Assembly: GCA_009760855.2 (NCBI GenBank) | Contig: WPIO01000048.1 | Location: 2,329,001 to 2,393,000 of the forward strand | From: Cristatella mucedo | Lineage: Eukaryota; Bryozoa; Phylactolaemata; Cristatellidae | DNA length: 64,000 bases | Direction: 5' to 3' | Program-made: the position numbers and the translations under genes | The notes under the pieces: generated by a model | What the model was told of the DNA's origin: nothing | Database searches by the model: none | The model's input: the letters and a program-made list of their open reading frames with translations, nothing else | In this document: positions 31,850-43,246 of the stretch, one piece after another | Layout: each line of letters begins with the position of its first letter | Position numbering within the stretch: the first letter of the stretch is position 1

Positions 31850-34430
31850 CAAGGACTCAAAAAAGTAGAAGATTTGAAAAAGGCCAAACAGCAAGCAAAA
31901 GAAAAGGACTGAAATATATAATAAAGAAAGAATCATCTTCCATATTGCCGGACGAGTCACCGACACAACACATTGAAGTCAGAACATGTCTAGATGAGCA
32001 AGATAAAGAAACTACACTCCCACTTCCAAGTAAAGACAAAAATAGACAGAGATAAGTGATAATCGAGACATTAAGGTTCAAGTTTTGCAACAAGTTGAAC
32101 CAGAGTTGGATCACAGTGACACTGTCACATGGCCCTCTAATAATATTGGAAAACCTACTGCAGTTCTAGTGCAAAAGAAACCGCAGCAGGTTATGCCCGA
32201 GACTTTCCGAAAGATTCACACAATGGAAGATTTTCTCAGCTCCATTACAAAAGAAAGCTTATAAGTGGGGAGATGCTCCATCTGTGGTTTATGTATTCTA
32301 TATTAAGAGATGTAGTATTCTGCTTTTGCTGCAAACTGTTCAGCAAGAAGGCTGGAATCTCGTCTATGCAAGAAAAAGGCTGTCTAGATTGGAAAAACCT
32401 GTCTGCATTCTGTCCTCACAAGAGAACAGTTTATCACACCTAGAAAGTTATCTCAAGCTTGGAGGGAATTGGAGGTGCTGCTAGCAGGAGGCAAGACAAT
32501 ATATGAGACAATTCAACAGAAAATTAAGTAAAAAGAGGAATATTTGAAACAGGTCTCGGAGCACCTTGTTGCATAACGAAGGGTACTTGGAGCACAAAAT
32601 GTACCGTTCCGTAGATCAAATGAAAAGCTCTTTGCTTAATTTGGAATGGAAATACTATAAAATAGATACTTTCTCAAAAAATTTTGAGTTTCCGGCTCTC
32701 TGATATCCTCTGATGGTGGAGCACCTCCGCAGGATTACTAACAAAAGAAACTTGCGTAAATACTCTCTGCAAAGACATCTAGAATGAATTAATGCGAACA
32801 TTAGGCTCTACAAAACAGCAACAGATATACAGAATCAGCCAAGTCAGAAAAATACTATTCAGCTACCCTTGACTGTACCCTTAATGTCAGCCACACTAAA
32901 CAAATGAAAATAATAATAATACACTTGATATAGCGCCCTCAGAGAACTCAATTTCTTTCTAGGTGCTTTACATTTAACGACCATGATTATTCGTTTTGTT
33001 TGCCTCAGTGAAACCGAAGTTGTAATCAGAGACCATTTTCTTGGGTACTTTCATCACGCTACAAGAGACCAAATTTGCAAGCGTGACTGAAGTTTTGTTT
33101 GAGCAGCTCAAATATATGGGATTGGATATTGTAAATATGAGAGGACACGGGTATGAAAATGGGAGTAGCGTGAAAGTCAAGGGAAGTGGAGTGCAGATGA
33201 GGAGACTGAACATAAATCCACCTTCATTCTATGTACCTTTCAGTGCCCACTCCCTGAATCTAGTTGTAAACAATCCAGCAAGGAGTTGCCTGGAGGCTGT
33301 GAATTTCTTTGCTTTGGAGCAGCAAATATCCAATTTTCTCAGCATGTACTCATCATGGGGAGTCCTTAAAGGTCACACCGCTGATGCCAGTGATCTTACT
33401 GTAAAACCACTCACTATAAAAAGATAAGGAAGTAGAGTTAATGCCTGAAGCCGATGAGAACCAACCATGGCAAATTCTGCAATGTTCTGATTGAGATATT
33501 TGAAGATGCGATTCAGAAAAGACTGGCTACGACGAGATCTGTAGCTAATAAAATAGCAAAATTTCTACTGTTATTATCGCATCTTACCTGGTACAACATT
33601 TTGTTTGGGGTCAATGTCACCCGCCAAGTTCTAAATCAGACATCAACTGACTTGAGACTAGGAGTTAAACAGCCCGATATCACCCAAAAATACACCACTC
33701 TCCGAGTAGAAAAGAGCTTCCATAAAATATGGGCGGACGTAACTCAAATGGCTTAAGAGTTGCAGATTGAACCCACTTTTGAAGCAAATCGACAATTGAA
33801 AAGAGGAGAGCTGTTTGATTATGAAGCACAGGATGGGGCTGTACGAGATTGCAAGGAGAGATATAAGGTTAACTTTTATTATGCTTTTCTAGATGTGGTA
33901 GCAGAACCTGTAGCAGAAAGTTTCAATCAAATTCAGCAACACGGCACATTGTTTGGGTACGATATCTTCAAGATTTGCGACATATCCAGAGTTTCTTTTT
34001 TAGTGACTGAAAGTCTCTCAAGGAGTCTCTTGCTCGCGGCGACAGCGAGTATTTAGATGGAGAGGAATGGTGTGGTGAGCTGCAAGCCAATTTCAGCAGG
34101 CTGCTTCGCGAGACTATGAATCCCCAAGAGGTCTTGCAATTTCTATTTCGGCATTAATTTGTATCAATCTTTCCAAAATCTTTCAGTAGCCTGCAGAATT
34201 TCATTGACTTTGGTAATTTCTGTGCCCAAATTCAAAATTTAAAACTAATACAAAAATTATCTTCATTCAACAAACTGCTGAGAAGACTAGATGGCTTGGC
34301 AACAATTTTTATGGAACCACATTAGCTTCTTCGCTCGACGTTAAAGAAACAGTCTGCACGTTTGCCAAGAAAAAACCATGGAAAGCTATGTTTTGAGCAT
34401 ACATTAAAAAAATTGCATGAATTACTGCAT
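31850..34430 (+). pseudogene. Degenerate hAT transposase (ZMYM1-like)
   Basis: Broken in many frames but ordered as in ZMYM1-like hAT transposases. 31.85-32.05 kb: basic N-terminal region. 32.27-32.45 kb: TTF-type zinc finger region with FMYSILRDVVFCFCCKLFS. 32.99-33.42 kb: RNase H-like core with GLDIVNMRGHGYENG and PFSAHSLNLVVNNPA. 33.45-34.0 kb: WYNILFGVN and a helical region. 34.25-34.40 kb: a dimerisation-domain remnant with LRSTLKK. An L2 tail is inserted at about 32.91-32.98 kb. Such proteins cut and paste DNA; this one is long dead. Terminal inverted repeats were not identified, although a GGGGGCGCC-type stretch at 34540 resembles ends of this group. Confidence 0.8.
32905..32978 (-). 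mobile_element. L2-like LINE 3' tail nested in the hAT remnant
   Basis: Plus-strand AATAATAATACACTTGATA, GCGCCCTCAGAGAACTC and CTAGGTGCTTTACATTT: the reverse complement of the L2 3' end. It separates two parts of the transposase remnant and is therefore younger than it. Confidence 0.8.
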
Positions 34431-34879
34431 CAATATGTGTTATTTATGTATGTTTGTAATTATTTATGATGATTATTTTCTAAACTTACAAATTTGAATT
34501 TATTTCACGATGGGCGGGTGGGGGAGGGCGTGAGTGGGAAGGGGGCGCCCACATATCTGATCTCTTTTTGGGCACCAATATGCCTTGCACCTTGCCCGAG
34601 TACGAGTACTGCGCCTCGTACGGCGAGGCGTCTGATTGGCTCGATCTTTCAAAATCTGCAGCAAATGGCCGTACAGCTGGCGCTGAGGCGTACAGTTCGG
34701 TCGCCTGGCCTCCCATTGAAGAAGCCAGCTTCCGTTAGACGGGGGCGGGGTTTTAAGGAGCTGCTTGCAATCAGCACCTGACTCTGCAGCCAGGGTTCTC
34801 TTGCCGTCGGTCGGTTGGTTGGCTCTCCATGGCGGTTTGTCCTCGTCTGAAGACGGTGTGGCTGATTCGGTTGAAAAAG

Positions 34880-35075
34880 GTACCGGTTCACTCGGAGCGA
34901 AAATCTAAACAAACAAGCATGCTTAAACCTAGAATCAACACAGCCTCTGTAATCGCAGCGCATTCCGAGCCAAAAAGCGCTCGTTTTCTCGGAAACGATG
35001 ACTTTGTAAGGCTTGCAATCAGACTGGACGGCTCGACGTTCGACAGAACGATGCTAATCATTGGCCTCCTAAGAA
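34880..35075 (+). repeat. Dispersed direct repeat, right copy
   Basis: Partner of 30520-30690, same orientation, roughly three quarters identical in the best blocks. A 193-codon minus-strand frame across 34888-35469 has no recognisable domain and is not called a gene. Confidence 0.55.
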
Positions 35076-35753
35076 GGACGGAGCAGGCGATCAGGCCCGA
35101 CGAGCCGTCGCGTCGAGCCCCTCCCGCTCCTCGGCGGAGTCCCAGCCATCTCAGGTTCAGCACATTCCGGTCGCCTACCGCGGCAGGAGTAATTGGCTCG
35201 ATTTGCAAGTGAAAGCGCGCATTCACTTCGAGCAGCACGACGCTTCCGCTCGGCGTCTTGAGCGCGAAAACAGGACTTGGGCTCCTTCCCCTCCACGCCC
35301 GATCCGGCGACCGGCTGAGGGCAATGGCTACCTGACAGGTGAACTCTCCTCCCTCTCTAAAGGAGTTTACTGCAGCTTCCAGGTGCCAGAAAGTTAGCAT
35401 CGTCTCCCCTAAAAAAACATACTCATCCTTCAGGATAGAAACTCTTCTTTGCGGCCGTTCTGTCATCACACCGGCACACTAGTGCACGCCGCCTGGTGGG
35501 GTCGCGGAGCTACCGGCGGCAGATGCTCTCAGCCGCTCGCAGCAATGCCCGGCTGAGCTGCCCAATAGGGCACACTCTAGCCTGCCCGGATGTCCGCCCC
35601 GCGTGTGCTTGCACGGGCGTGCACGCCCTGCATCAGGCCGTACGTGCTTCCTTCTAGCAACGTAAATGTTAGCCAGGTGGTTAGCATGCTGCTGTCGGGT
35701 GGGTATCGAGAGCGAGGCTATAGAACCTGTAGGCGTATTAGGAAATGAGGGCC

Positions 35754-35957
35754 ATAATAATAATAGTAATAATAATGCACTTGATAAAGCGCCCTCAGAG
35801 AACTCAGTCTCTTCCTAGGCGCTTTACATTTGCTGCAAAGAGAAACGCGATTGAATCGTGCGTAATATCATGCTTAATAAACAACACGAACAACGTGGTT
35901 AGGAGTGACGTGCACAGGGTCAGCATGCAAATGTGCTTAGTGGCAGCATGCACAGTC
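35754..35957 (-). mobile_element. L2-like LINE 3' end, minus arm of a head-to-head pair
   Basis: Starts with the AATAATAATGCACTTGATA tail and continues through the AAAGCGCCCTCAG block to GCAGCATGCACAGT. It abuts a plus-oriented L2 3' end at 35957, giving a large inverted arrangement. Confidence 0.8.
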
Positions 35958-36275
35958 ATTATCTTCCTCTGACACTACCACATTTAAAAAGAAACTTAAA
36001 ACACAATTGTTTATTAAAGTATTTAGTCAGTCCATGTAATTCGTTCTTTGTGTGATTGCGTGTGCTGACTCTGTGCCTGTTGCTACTAACAGTACCTACA
36101 CGTTGACCCTGTGCATGTTCTAACTACAAATGTTAAGCTAGACGACATTGTGAACGTTACTTTGTTATCATCTAGTCATGCTTTCTTTACATCATCTGTA
36201 AAATGCCTAGAAAGAGATTTGGTTTTCTGAGGGCCCTATGCAAATTTATTATCATTATTGTTATTATTATTACAT
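35957..36275 (+). mobile_element. L2-like LINE 3' end, plus arm of a head-to-head pair
   Basis: Encodes a degraded RT terminus (LPHLKRNLK) and then the family 3' UTR with TGACCCTGTGCATG, the AATGCCTAGAAAGAGATTT hairpin and a TTATTATTATTAC tail. Confidence 0.75.
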
Positions 36276-36439
36276 TAACTGGACAGCCTAATCCTCCAAA
36301 TTGGATCAACCAGAGCGCCCGCGGTCGGCTACTGCATGCTGAATCTAGGCCCCCTCTTAAAAAATAGCTTCGCGCTAGATTAGTACTTCAGCTCCACAGT
36401 TAAGTCTGCCCCTAATTTCAGCCATGTGACATTTAAAAA

Positions 36440-36665
36440 GTTCAAGCTTGCTTGGGTATAGACTCCACATCCAAGCTATTTGATCCGTTCCATACTTCCC
36501 AAGTAGACTTTTATAACTCACTGCTTGTAGATCTTTCTGTCTGTGCAAAAAGACGCTTAAGCAGACGGGAAACTCCACGGCTATGCTCATCTGTTGTAAA
36601 CGTCTTAACTACCGCATTACTTCGCTGCTTGCCAATGTTCGCTGGCTCCCTGTAGTACAGCTTTT
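36440..36665 (+). mobile_element. L2-like LINE RT fragment
   Basis: The plus frame STSKLFDPFHTSQVDFYNSLL corresponds to TTSKLVHAFVTSRLDFCNSLL of the 10.2-kb RT, followed by a degraded ADLHWLPV-type block. It ends where the minisatellite region begins. Confidence 0.75.
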
Positions 36666-36713
36666 TTTATTTGGGAGTCTGGCGCGCGTCTTTAGGTCTG
36701 GTTCAAGTAGAAT

Positions 36714-38992
36714 TGAGGAGCAGCGTACGACCTGAGGAGCTGTATACCTGCTGAGGAGCGATGTGCGAGTTGAGAAGCAGTGTACGTGCTGAGGAGTGTT
36801 GTACGAGCTGAGGAGCAATGTGCGGGCTGAGAAGCAGTGTGCGAGCTCAGAAGCAGTGTACGTGCTGATGAGCTGTGTACGAGCTGAGGAGCAGTGTACG
36901 AGCTGAGGAGAATTGTACGAGCTGAAGAGCTGTGTACGAGCTGATGAGCTGTGTACGAGCTGAGGAACAGTGTACGAGCTGAGGAGCAGTGTACGGGCTG
37001 AGGAGCTGTTTACGAGCTGAGGAGCAGTGTACGAGCTGAGGAGCAGTGTACGAGCTGAGGAGCTGTTTACGAGCTGTGGAGCTGTTTACGAGCTGAGGAG
37101 CTGTTTGTGAGCTGAAGAGCAGTGTACGAGCTGAGGAGCAGTGTACGAGCTGATGAGCTGTGTACGAGCTGAGGAGCAGTGTACGAGCTGAGGAGCTGTT
37201 TACGAGCTGAGGAGCTGTGTACGAGCTGAGGAGCAGTGTACGTGCTGAGGAGAAGTGTACGAGCTGATGAGCAGTGTGCGAGCTGAGGAGCTGTTTACGA
37301 GCTGAGGAGCTGTGTACGAGCTGAGGAGCAGTGTACGAGCTGATGAGCTGTGTACGAGCCGAGGAGCACTGTACGAGCTGAGGAGCAGTGTACGAGCTGA
37401 GGAGCAGTGTACGAGCTGAGGAGCATCGTACGAGCTGATGAGCTGTGTACGAGCTGAGGAGCAGTGCACGAGCTGAGGAGCATTGTACGAGCTGAGGAGC
37501 TGTTTACGAGCTGAGGAGCTGTGTACGAGCTGAGGAGCAGTGTACGTGCTGAGGAGAATTGTACGAGCTGAAGAGCTGTGTGCGAGCTGAGGAGCTGTTT
37601 ACGAGCTGAGGAGCTGTGTACGAGCTGAGGAGCAGTGTACGAGCTGATGAGCTGTGTACGAGCCGAGGAGTACTGTACGAGCTGAGGAGCAGTGTACGAG
37701 CTGAGGAGCAGTGTACGAGCTGAGGAGCATCGTACGAGCTGATGAGCTGTGTACGAGCTGAGGAGCAGTGCACGAGCTGAGGAGCATTGTACGAGCTGAG
37801 GAGCTGTTTACGAGCTGAGGAGCAGTGTACGAGCTGAGGAGAATTGTACGAGCTGAAGAGCTGTGTACGAGCTGATGAGCTGTGTACGAGCTGAGGAGCA
37901 GTGTACGAGCTGAGGAGAATTGTACGAGCTGAAGAGCTGTGTACGAGCTGATGAGCTGTGTACGAGCTGAGGAACAGTGTACGAGCTGAGGAGCAGTGTA
38001 CGGGCTGAGGAGCTGTTTACGAGCTGAGGAGCAGTGTACGAGCTGAGGAGCAGTGTACGAGCTGAGGAGCTGTTTACGAGCTGTGGAGCTGTTTACGAGC
38101 TGAGGAGCTGTTTGTGAGCTGAGGAGCAGTGTACGAGCTGAGGAGCAGTGTACGAGCTGATGAGCTGTGTACGAGCTGAGGAGCAGTGTACGAGCTGAGG
38201 AGCTGTTTACGAGCTGAGGAGCTGTGTACGAGCTGAGGAGCAGTGTACGTGCTGAGGAGAAGTGTACGAGCTGATGAGCAGTGTGCGAGCTGAGGAGCTG
38301 TTTACGAGCTGAGGAGCTGTGTACGAGCTGAGGAGCAGTGTACGAGCTGATGAGCTGTGTACGAGCCGAGGAGCACTGTACGAGCTGAGGAGCAGTGTAC
38401 GAGCTGAGGAGCAGTGTACGAGCTGAGGAGCATCGTACGAGCTGATGAGCTGTGTACGAGCTGAGGAGCAGTGCACGAGCTGAGGAGCATTGTACGAGCT
38501 GAGGAGCTGTTTACGAGCTGAGGAGCTGTGTACGAGCTGAGGAGCAGTGTACGTGCTGAGGAGAAGTGTACGAGCTGATGAGCAGTGTGCGAGCTGAGGA
38601 GCTGTTTACGAGCTGAGGAGCTGTGTACGAGCTGAGGAGCAGTGTACGAGCTGATGAGCTGTGTACGAGCCGAGGAGCACTGTACGAGCTGAGGAGCAGT
38701 GCACGAGCTGAGGAGCATTGTACGAGCTGAGGAGCTGTTTACGAGCTGAGGAGCTGTGTACGAGCTGAGGAGCAGTGTACGTGCTGAGGAGAAGTGTACG
38801 AGCTGATGAGCAGTGTGCGAGCTGAGGAGCTGTTTACGAGCTGAGGAGCTGTGTACGAGCTGAGGAGCAGTGTACGAGCTGATGAGCTGTGTACGAGCCG
38901 AGGAGCACTGTACGAGCTGAGGAGCAGTGTACGAGCTGAGGAGCAGTGTACGAGCTGAAGAGCAGTGTACGAGCTGAGGAGCAGTGTAGGTG
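36714..38992. repeat. 19-bp minisatellite, about 120 units, higher-order organisation
   Basis: Tandem units of consensus GTACGAGCTGAGGAGCAGT with variants (GCTGTTT, GAATT, GATGAGCTGTG, GCCGAGG). The same variant sequence beginning GCTGTTTACG recurs at 37195, 37499, 38202, 38506 and 38734; spacings are 304, 703, 304 and 228 bp, all exact multiples of 19. A block of about 1 kb (53 units) is duplicated (37195 to 38202). No minus-strand frame of the consensus has a stop, so long Ser/Leu/Ala-rich frames arise automatically; they are not evidence for a protein. Confidence 0.95.
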
Positions 38993-39439
38993 CGACGTCG
39001 AGAGCAGAATTGTGAGGCTTTCTCCACTGACCTAGATAGACCACCATTAAGTCCTTGCGACGGAAAGATATGAATTCAATTCCACCGTCCGCCATTTTCC
39101 TGTAAAATGACGGACCCCGGGCGTCCTTCGGTAGCGATGCATGAGCTCGCGGCCTTAAAACATTCCTGGAGAAAAGATGAGGTTTCATTGGCTTTAATGA
39201 GCGTGCGGTAGGGACAGCTCGAGAAAGCAGAGATGTCGAATTTGAAAATAAGTTAAAAGCCCGCTTATTTATTTCAGCATTTCTGTCGCACTATTCTCCT
39301 CGACCGCAAAGGCAGAGCTCGTAGTGGCGCTGGTCTTTGCCGAGTAACGGCGACGCCTGAACCTTGTGTCACCGCTAGGAACCTTTGGTTGCAGCAAAAA
39401 TGCGCACACGCATGCCGATAGGAATAATAATGACGATAT

Positions 39440-39590
39440 AATCGTACACAATTTGTTATCACGGATTCAGAGAACGCTATCAATCTTTTTTCTAGGTACT
39501 TTGCATTTCCTGCAACTGAAGCACACGCCCGAGTGGTTATTGGTAGCATGCTCGATGGCAACAAGCTCAGTGAAAGAACAGTAGGGGCGA
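39440..39590 (-). mobile_element. L2-like LINE 3' fragment
   Basis: Plus-strand CAGAGAACGCTATCAATC, TTCTAGGTACTTTGCATTTCC and TGGTAGCATGCTCGATGGCAACAAG match the minus-oriented copies at 7.1 and 44.2 kb. Truncated on both sides. Confidence 0.55.
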
Positions 39591-39661
39591 AGTGCGTCAG
39601 CACCTTGGCGTACAACGTCAATATCCCTACTGTTGACAACCATGTTCGACCGCCGAGGAGG

Positions 39662-39703
39662 TGTTGTGTTACTGTGTCTCCATGTTGTGTTACTGTGTCT
39701 CCG
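39662..39703 (+). repeat. 21-bp tandem duplication
   Basis: Two copies of a 21-bp unit beginning TGTTGTGTTACTG, differing at the last base. A 42-bp unit starting CCCACATCAAAGG is also duplicated at 39888-39929 and 39930-39968. Together with AATAAA on the minus strand near 39790 and TATATAAG at 39823 this could be a worn LTR; not established. Confidence 0.85.
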
Positions 39704-40429
39704 GCTGTAGCAGCGCTAGCTAGTGGAGTCTCACGGAGACACGAAGACACGAGCGGGCGAACGGGAGCGGTGAACGAGACTCAATCTTTATTCCCCCCCC
39801 CCCCAGCGGGTACATATATAAGCTACGGGCTGACTCACCACAGATTAGGAAGTGCATCCGTGGTGAGCCACCGTGGTGGGCCACGTGCCCACATCAAAGG
39901 TCGCACCGAGCCAACCGCCCAAACGGCAGCCCACATCAAAGGCCGCACCGAGACAACCGTCCAACCACTCGCCGAGAGCGGGGCAAACACCAGTGGCCGA
40001 GAAGCAACAGGCACACATAACAGAGGGCTGGCTACAGGTGTCCAGCATCAGTCCTAGCGTACACAGACTCGTACGTGGCCGAGAGAATCGCCGAACTGCC
40101 AATCGGCGTAATCGGCGTAAAGCGCTGCGAAGGCAAGCAATGCCAATTTCCTGGGCACGCGGACCTACAGAGGCGGATGGATGCACGAGCCGCGCTTGAA
40201 GGCCGAACATCCGATCTGGTCACCAGAGTTGCAGAGCGCAACGGCTCGACGGGCCAGAGCGGCTCCGCCTTCCCACCGGCTTGAGGCAGAAGACCTGAGC
40301 AGGTACTCTAGCGGACACCGGGGATCTAATTTCCGAACCGAGCCAGCTAGCGCTTCAAACGCCTCTTGGCGGCTTCTTTGTAGAGTATTCGGGGCCGTAA
40401 GCATAAATGTATAAATAAATAAGGCGATT

Positions 40430-40590
40430 AAACAACCTCATGGATGTAACGGCAGAAGAGCACCATTCACTGCAAGCACCGCCACTTGCAGCGTTCAACA
40501 CAGGATCGCTGGCTGCACGATTCGAACCCTTGGACCCTTGGGTCGCGCAGAGCGAGTGCCTAACCGCTGGACCAAGACCCGGGAGCTAGG
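40430..40590 (-). mobile_element. tRNA-derived SINE-like element
   Basis: On the minus strand: box A-like TGGTCCAGCGGTTAGGC and box B-like GGGTTCGAATCGTG about 35 bp apart, then a CACTTGCAG...CTTCTGCC tail related to SINE1. This gives an internal RNA polymerase III promoter layout. Confidence 0.55.
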
Positions 40591-41041
40591 CGTTTGCAAT
40601 CCTTGCCGACGCGCGACAGACAGAGGTGACCAGCTTCATCTCGACGCACTGTCGGCCAGTCTCAGACTGAGGCTGTCCGCCTCGATGCGCGCACGTACGC
40701 CAACGGCAAAAGAACGCAGCGGCAGAAGCAGCTATGAAGTTGCCTATGCCTTAGTATAACGATATCCGTTGCTTGGAGCAGTCTACCCTATCGCCGCAGA
40801 GGGCTGCGGACGTCCGGCACCAGCTATAGCGTACAGCAACTCGCGAACGACGAGCAAACTGCAGCTCCATGGCCCGGCTCAAAAACTAGAGCGCACAACT
40901 GACTGACTTGTACGCTTCGTCGCGCTTTCTATGCCGACTGAGCGTAGATAGTGGCATAATCGGCGCTTCGTTGACCATTATAATTTAGCAGCAACAAATA
41001 ATGTCTCGACAGTCATAATCTAGCTGACGTAGCAGGACAAC

Positions 41042-41098
41042 GTTTCACAAGGTTCGCGAGGTTTCACACGGTTCGCGAGGTTTCACACGGTTCGTGAG
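41042..41098 (+). repeat. 19-bp triplicate
   Basis: Three consecutive 19-bp copies (GTTTCACACGGTTCGCGAG and two single- or double-base variants). The unit length equals that of the 36.7-kb array but the sequence is unrelated. Confidence 0.95.
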
Positions 41099-41451
41099 TC
41101 CAATCATTTCCGCAGCTTACTCACATCAGGCAGCGCCCCGCCGCCGTCGATCGGAACCCGTCGCTCGGCGGCGGCGGGACGCTTGAGTAGATCTTGTCGG
41201 AGCGACTGACTCGGAAAACGAGAACGCCGTACAGGTCGAAACAGTTTGCAAGACGGTAGCTTTTGTGAAGATTCCTCGGGAAGCTCCACAAAAGTTTATC
41301 AAAATAATCCAATTGCATGTTGCTCTTTATGATTTTTGCACGTTTAGAAAGCTCCTCTGATTAGGCACGTCGGCCTGCCGCCGCGGTCGTTTGACCGAGA
41401 CTGTCGCCGACGAGCGGAGCGCGCGCGTCGCATCCGGTTTAACAGGCTAGA

Positions 41452-41820
41452 GTATATACCCTCCAGGCCGTAGTACACACGGAGTTAAAATACTGCCTTG
41501 GCCACTTTTGTACTCCGGGGGTATATTATGGCCGTATACTCCTCTAGGCCAAATTATACCCCGTCATATATCATTGGTTTTGAGTGATGCACACACCAAT
41601 CTTAACGCGATTACTCGCAAATCCTCACAGGAGCCGACCCTGGCACCTCAGTCTCTGCTCTTCCCCATTATTATCTTGAGGCACTCATTACTACGATATT
41701 TCACCAGCCTCGTCCTCTCTACAAAACTGTTTCTGAAGTCGGAATGTTGGCTACCGTGCGCGTACCGAAAGCCCTCGGGCTCTGTGTGCGCCGAAGAGAA
41801 CTCTCAAGCGTAGCAACACG
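41452..41820 (+). mobile_element. GGCCTAGG-type repeat followed by LINE-like fragment
   Basis: 41452-41575 is a diverged relative of the 485-556 repeat (GTATATACC, TCTAGGCCAAATTATACCC). 41590-41820 aligns with the reverse complement of 1095-1450. Both parts are non-coding or dead. Confidence 0.5.
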
Positions 41821-42464
41821 ACTAGTCAGTGTGACTCTGCGCCGCTAAATACGGCAAAGCATGTACTTGCTGCGAATTCTGGGCGGACATCGATTTAATA
41901 AAGAATCTCGGAGTCTTGGCAACCCAGGATTCACTTTCCCGTTGTAAGGGTGGCCGCCTGCGACGCACTGCGTGCAGGATTTTCGCTGTTCGGCTTTAAA
42001 TCACAGAACAGCGAGTTGTTTTCGAATTCGTCATTTGCTTCAACTCGTGTTTTCGGCTGAATTTGAGTTGTAAGTGTCCCGTATCTTAAATTGTAGACTG
42101 TCGACGATCGAGATCCTTGTGCTTAGTAGGACCAAGGCTGCTGGAACTCGCTGCTTCTCATCGTGCAAGGTGCCCTAGTCTGTAACGACGCCGCTCCTGA
42201 CGCAGTTAATGATGACTGCAAGTTCACGCTTTTGATATTGTTTGAGGGTGGTAGGCAGATGAAATGCGGCGATCTGATTTAAAGTGCTCTATCAGTTTTT
42301 CCATTTTCGAGTTCACAAACTCTCGTCCGTGTTCGCCTCCATACAGGTAAGGCGTCAAACGATTGCCACTGAACAATCAACAATTACTAAAAGAGTTTGT
42401 TATACAGCTAAAAGATTTCGTTCTCTGCGTCACCACTCAGACGGGGTATATTCTAAGCAGGATA

Positions 42465-42735
42465 GGTATATGTAACGTAACGTATCTCCGTCTGTAACTC
42501 CACAAAGCCACAAAGACTATGCCGATGTTAGTCAGGAGAGTTTTGTATCGCGCACTCGCACCTTAATCGGCTTTCGGTACGCATTCGGTAGCCAACAGAC
42601 TGCATCTCACGTAACAAAGAGAAAGTGGGAAGCATAGCAGAGTCAGGAGAGCGGTTGAGGTAGTGAGTAGCATGGAAGTAGCAGCCCAGGACCGCTGGAA
42701 AGGATGAGCCATAGTCGGCAGCAGGAGAGTAGTTG
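42465..42735 (-). mobile_element. LINE-B 3' end, minus orientation
   Basis: The reverse complement matches 46990-47270 and 51370-51640: ACTCTGCTATG, CGAATGCGTACCGAAAGC, CTTTGTGGAGTTACAGACGG and a TTACGTTACAT-type tail. Dead 3' fragment. Confidence 0.75.
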
Positions 42736-42738
42736 TCG

Positions 42739-42812
42739 TTGGCCTAGCCTATTTTACATCCCGGGTATAAAGTGGCCTAGGCCGTTTTAACCCCGGGTAT
42801 ACTCTGGACGAG
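42739..42812 (-). repeat. Dispersed repeat with GGCCTAGG core, copy 2
   Basis: Closely matches the reverse complement of 485-552, including the order TTGGCCTAGC, GGGTATAAAGTGGCC and GGGTATAC. Lies directly beside the LINE-B fragment. Confidence 0.65.
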
Positions 42813-43177
42813 GTAGACTATACTCTGGCTTGTTACGCAGGTACCTAACGCGTGCCGCCGCTGCCTTTCAGCGTCGGCCACTCCATCTAGCCTTCGCCGC
42901 TAGGGGACATACTTTGAAGCCAGTTTGTTCGCGACCAGCGACCACTTTATGTTCCCTACTACCGCAAATGCGATATTGCTCGTTTGTGTTCGCTACGGCT
43001 GGTGTGTCGTACATCAACGAAGGGAAGCCGCCCTCTACTTACCCAGCTTACCTGACGCGCGTCTGCGTTTCCGCCGCCGTTTAGAATTCCATTCCCTTCT
43101 CCTCGCTGGCACTTGCCCCTTATGTTAGTTCCCATGCGTAGAAGGAGAATGAAGGCAGCGATGCGGCCACCCCCCCC

Positions 43178-43180
<3 letters not shown>

Positions 43181-43240
<60 letters not shown>
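43181..43240 (+). repeat. GA dinucleotide repeat
   Basis: About 27 GA units with one GC interruption near the end, preceded by a C run. Strand-asymmetric purine tract of triplex-forming type. 43250-43980 has no supported gene. Confidence 0.97.

Positions 43241-43246
<6 letters not shown>

Noticed and set aside
34888-35469. 193-codon minus-strand ORF as a gene
   Set aside because: Overlaps a dispersed repeat, has no recognisable domain and overlaps other frames on the plus strand.
36714-38992. CRISPR-like array
   Set aside because: Units are contiguous 19-bp tandem copies without unique spacers, in a eukaryotic context with no cas genes.
38302-39027. 241-codon Ser/Leu/Ala-rich repeat protein on the minus strand
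   Set aside because: Automatic consequence of a stop-free 19-bp unit; no start context, splice sites or other support.
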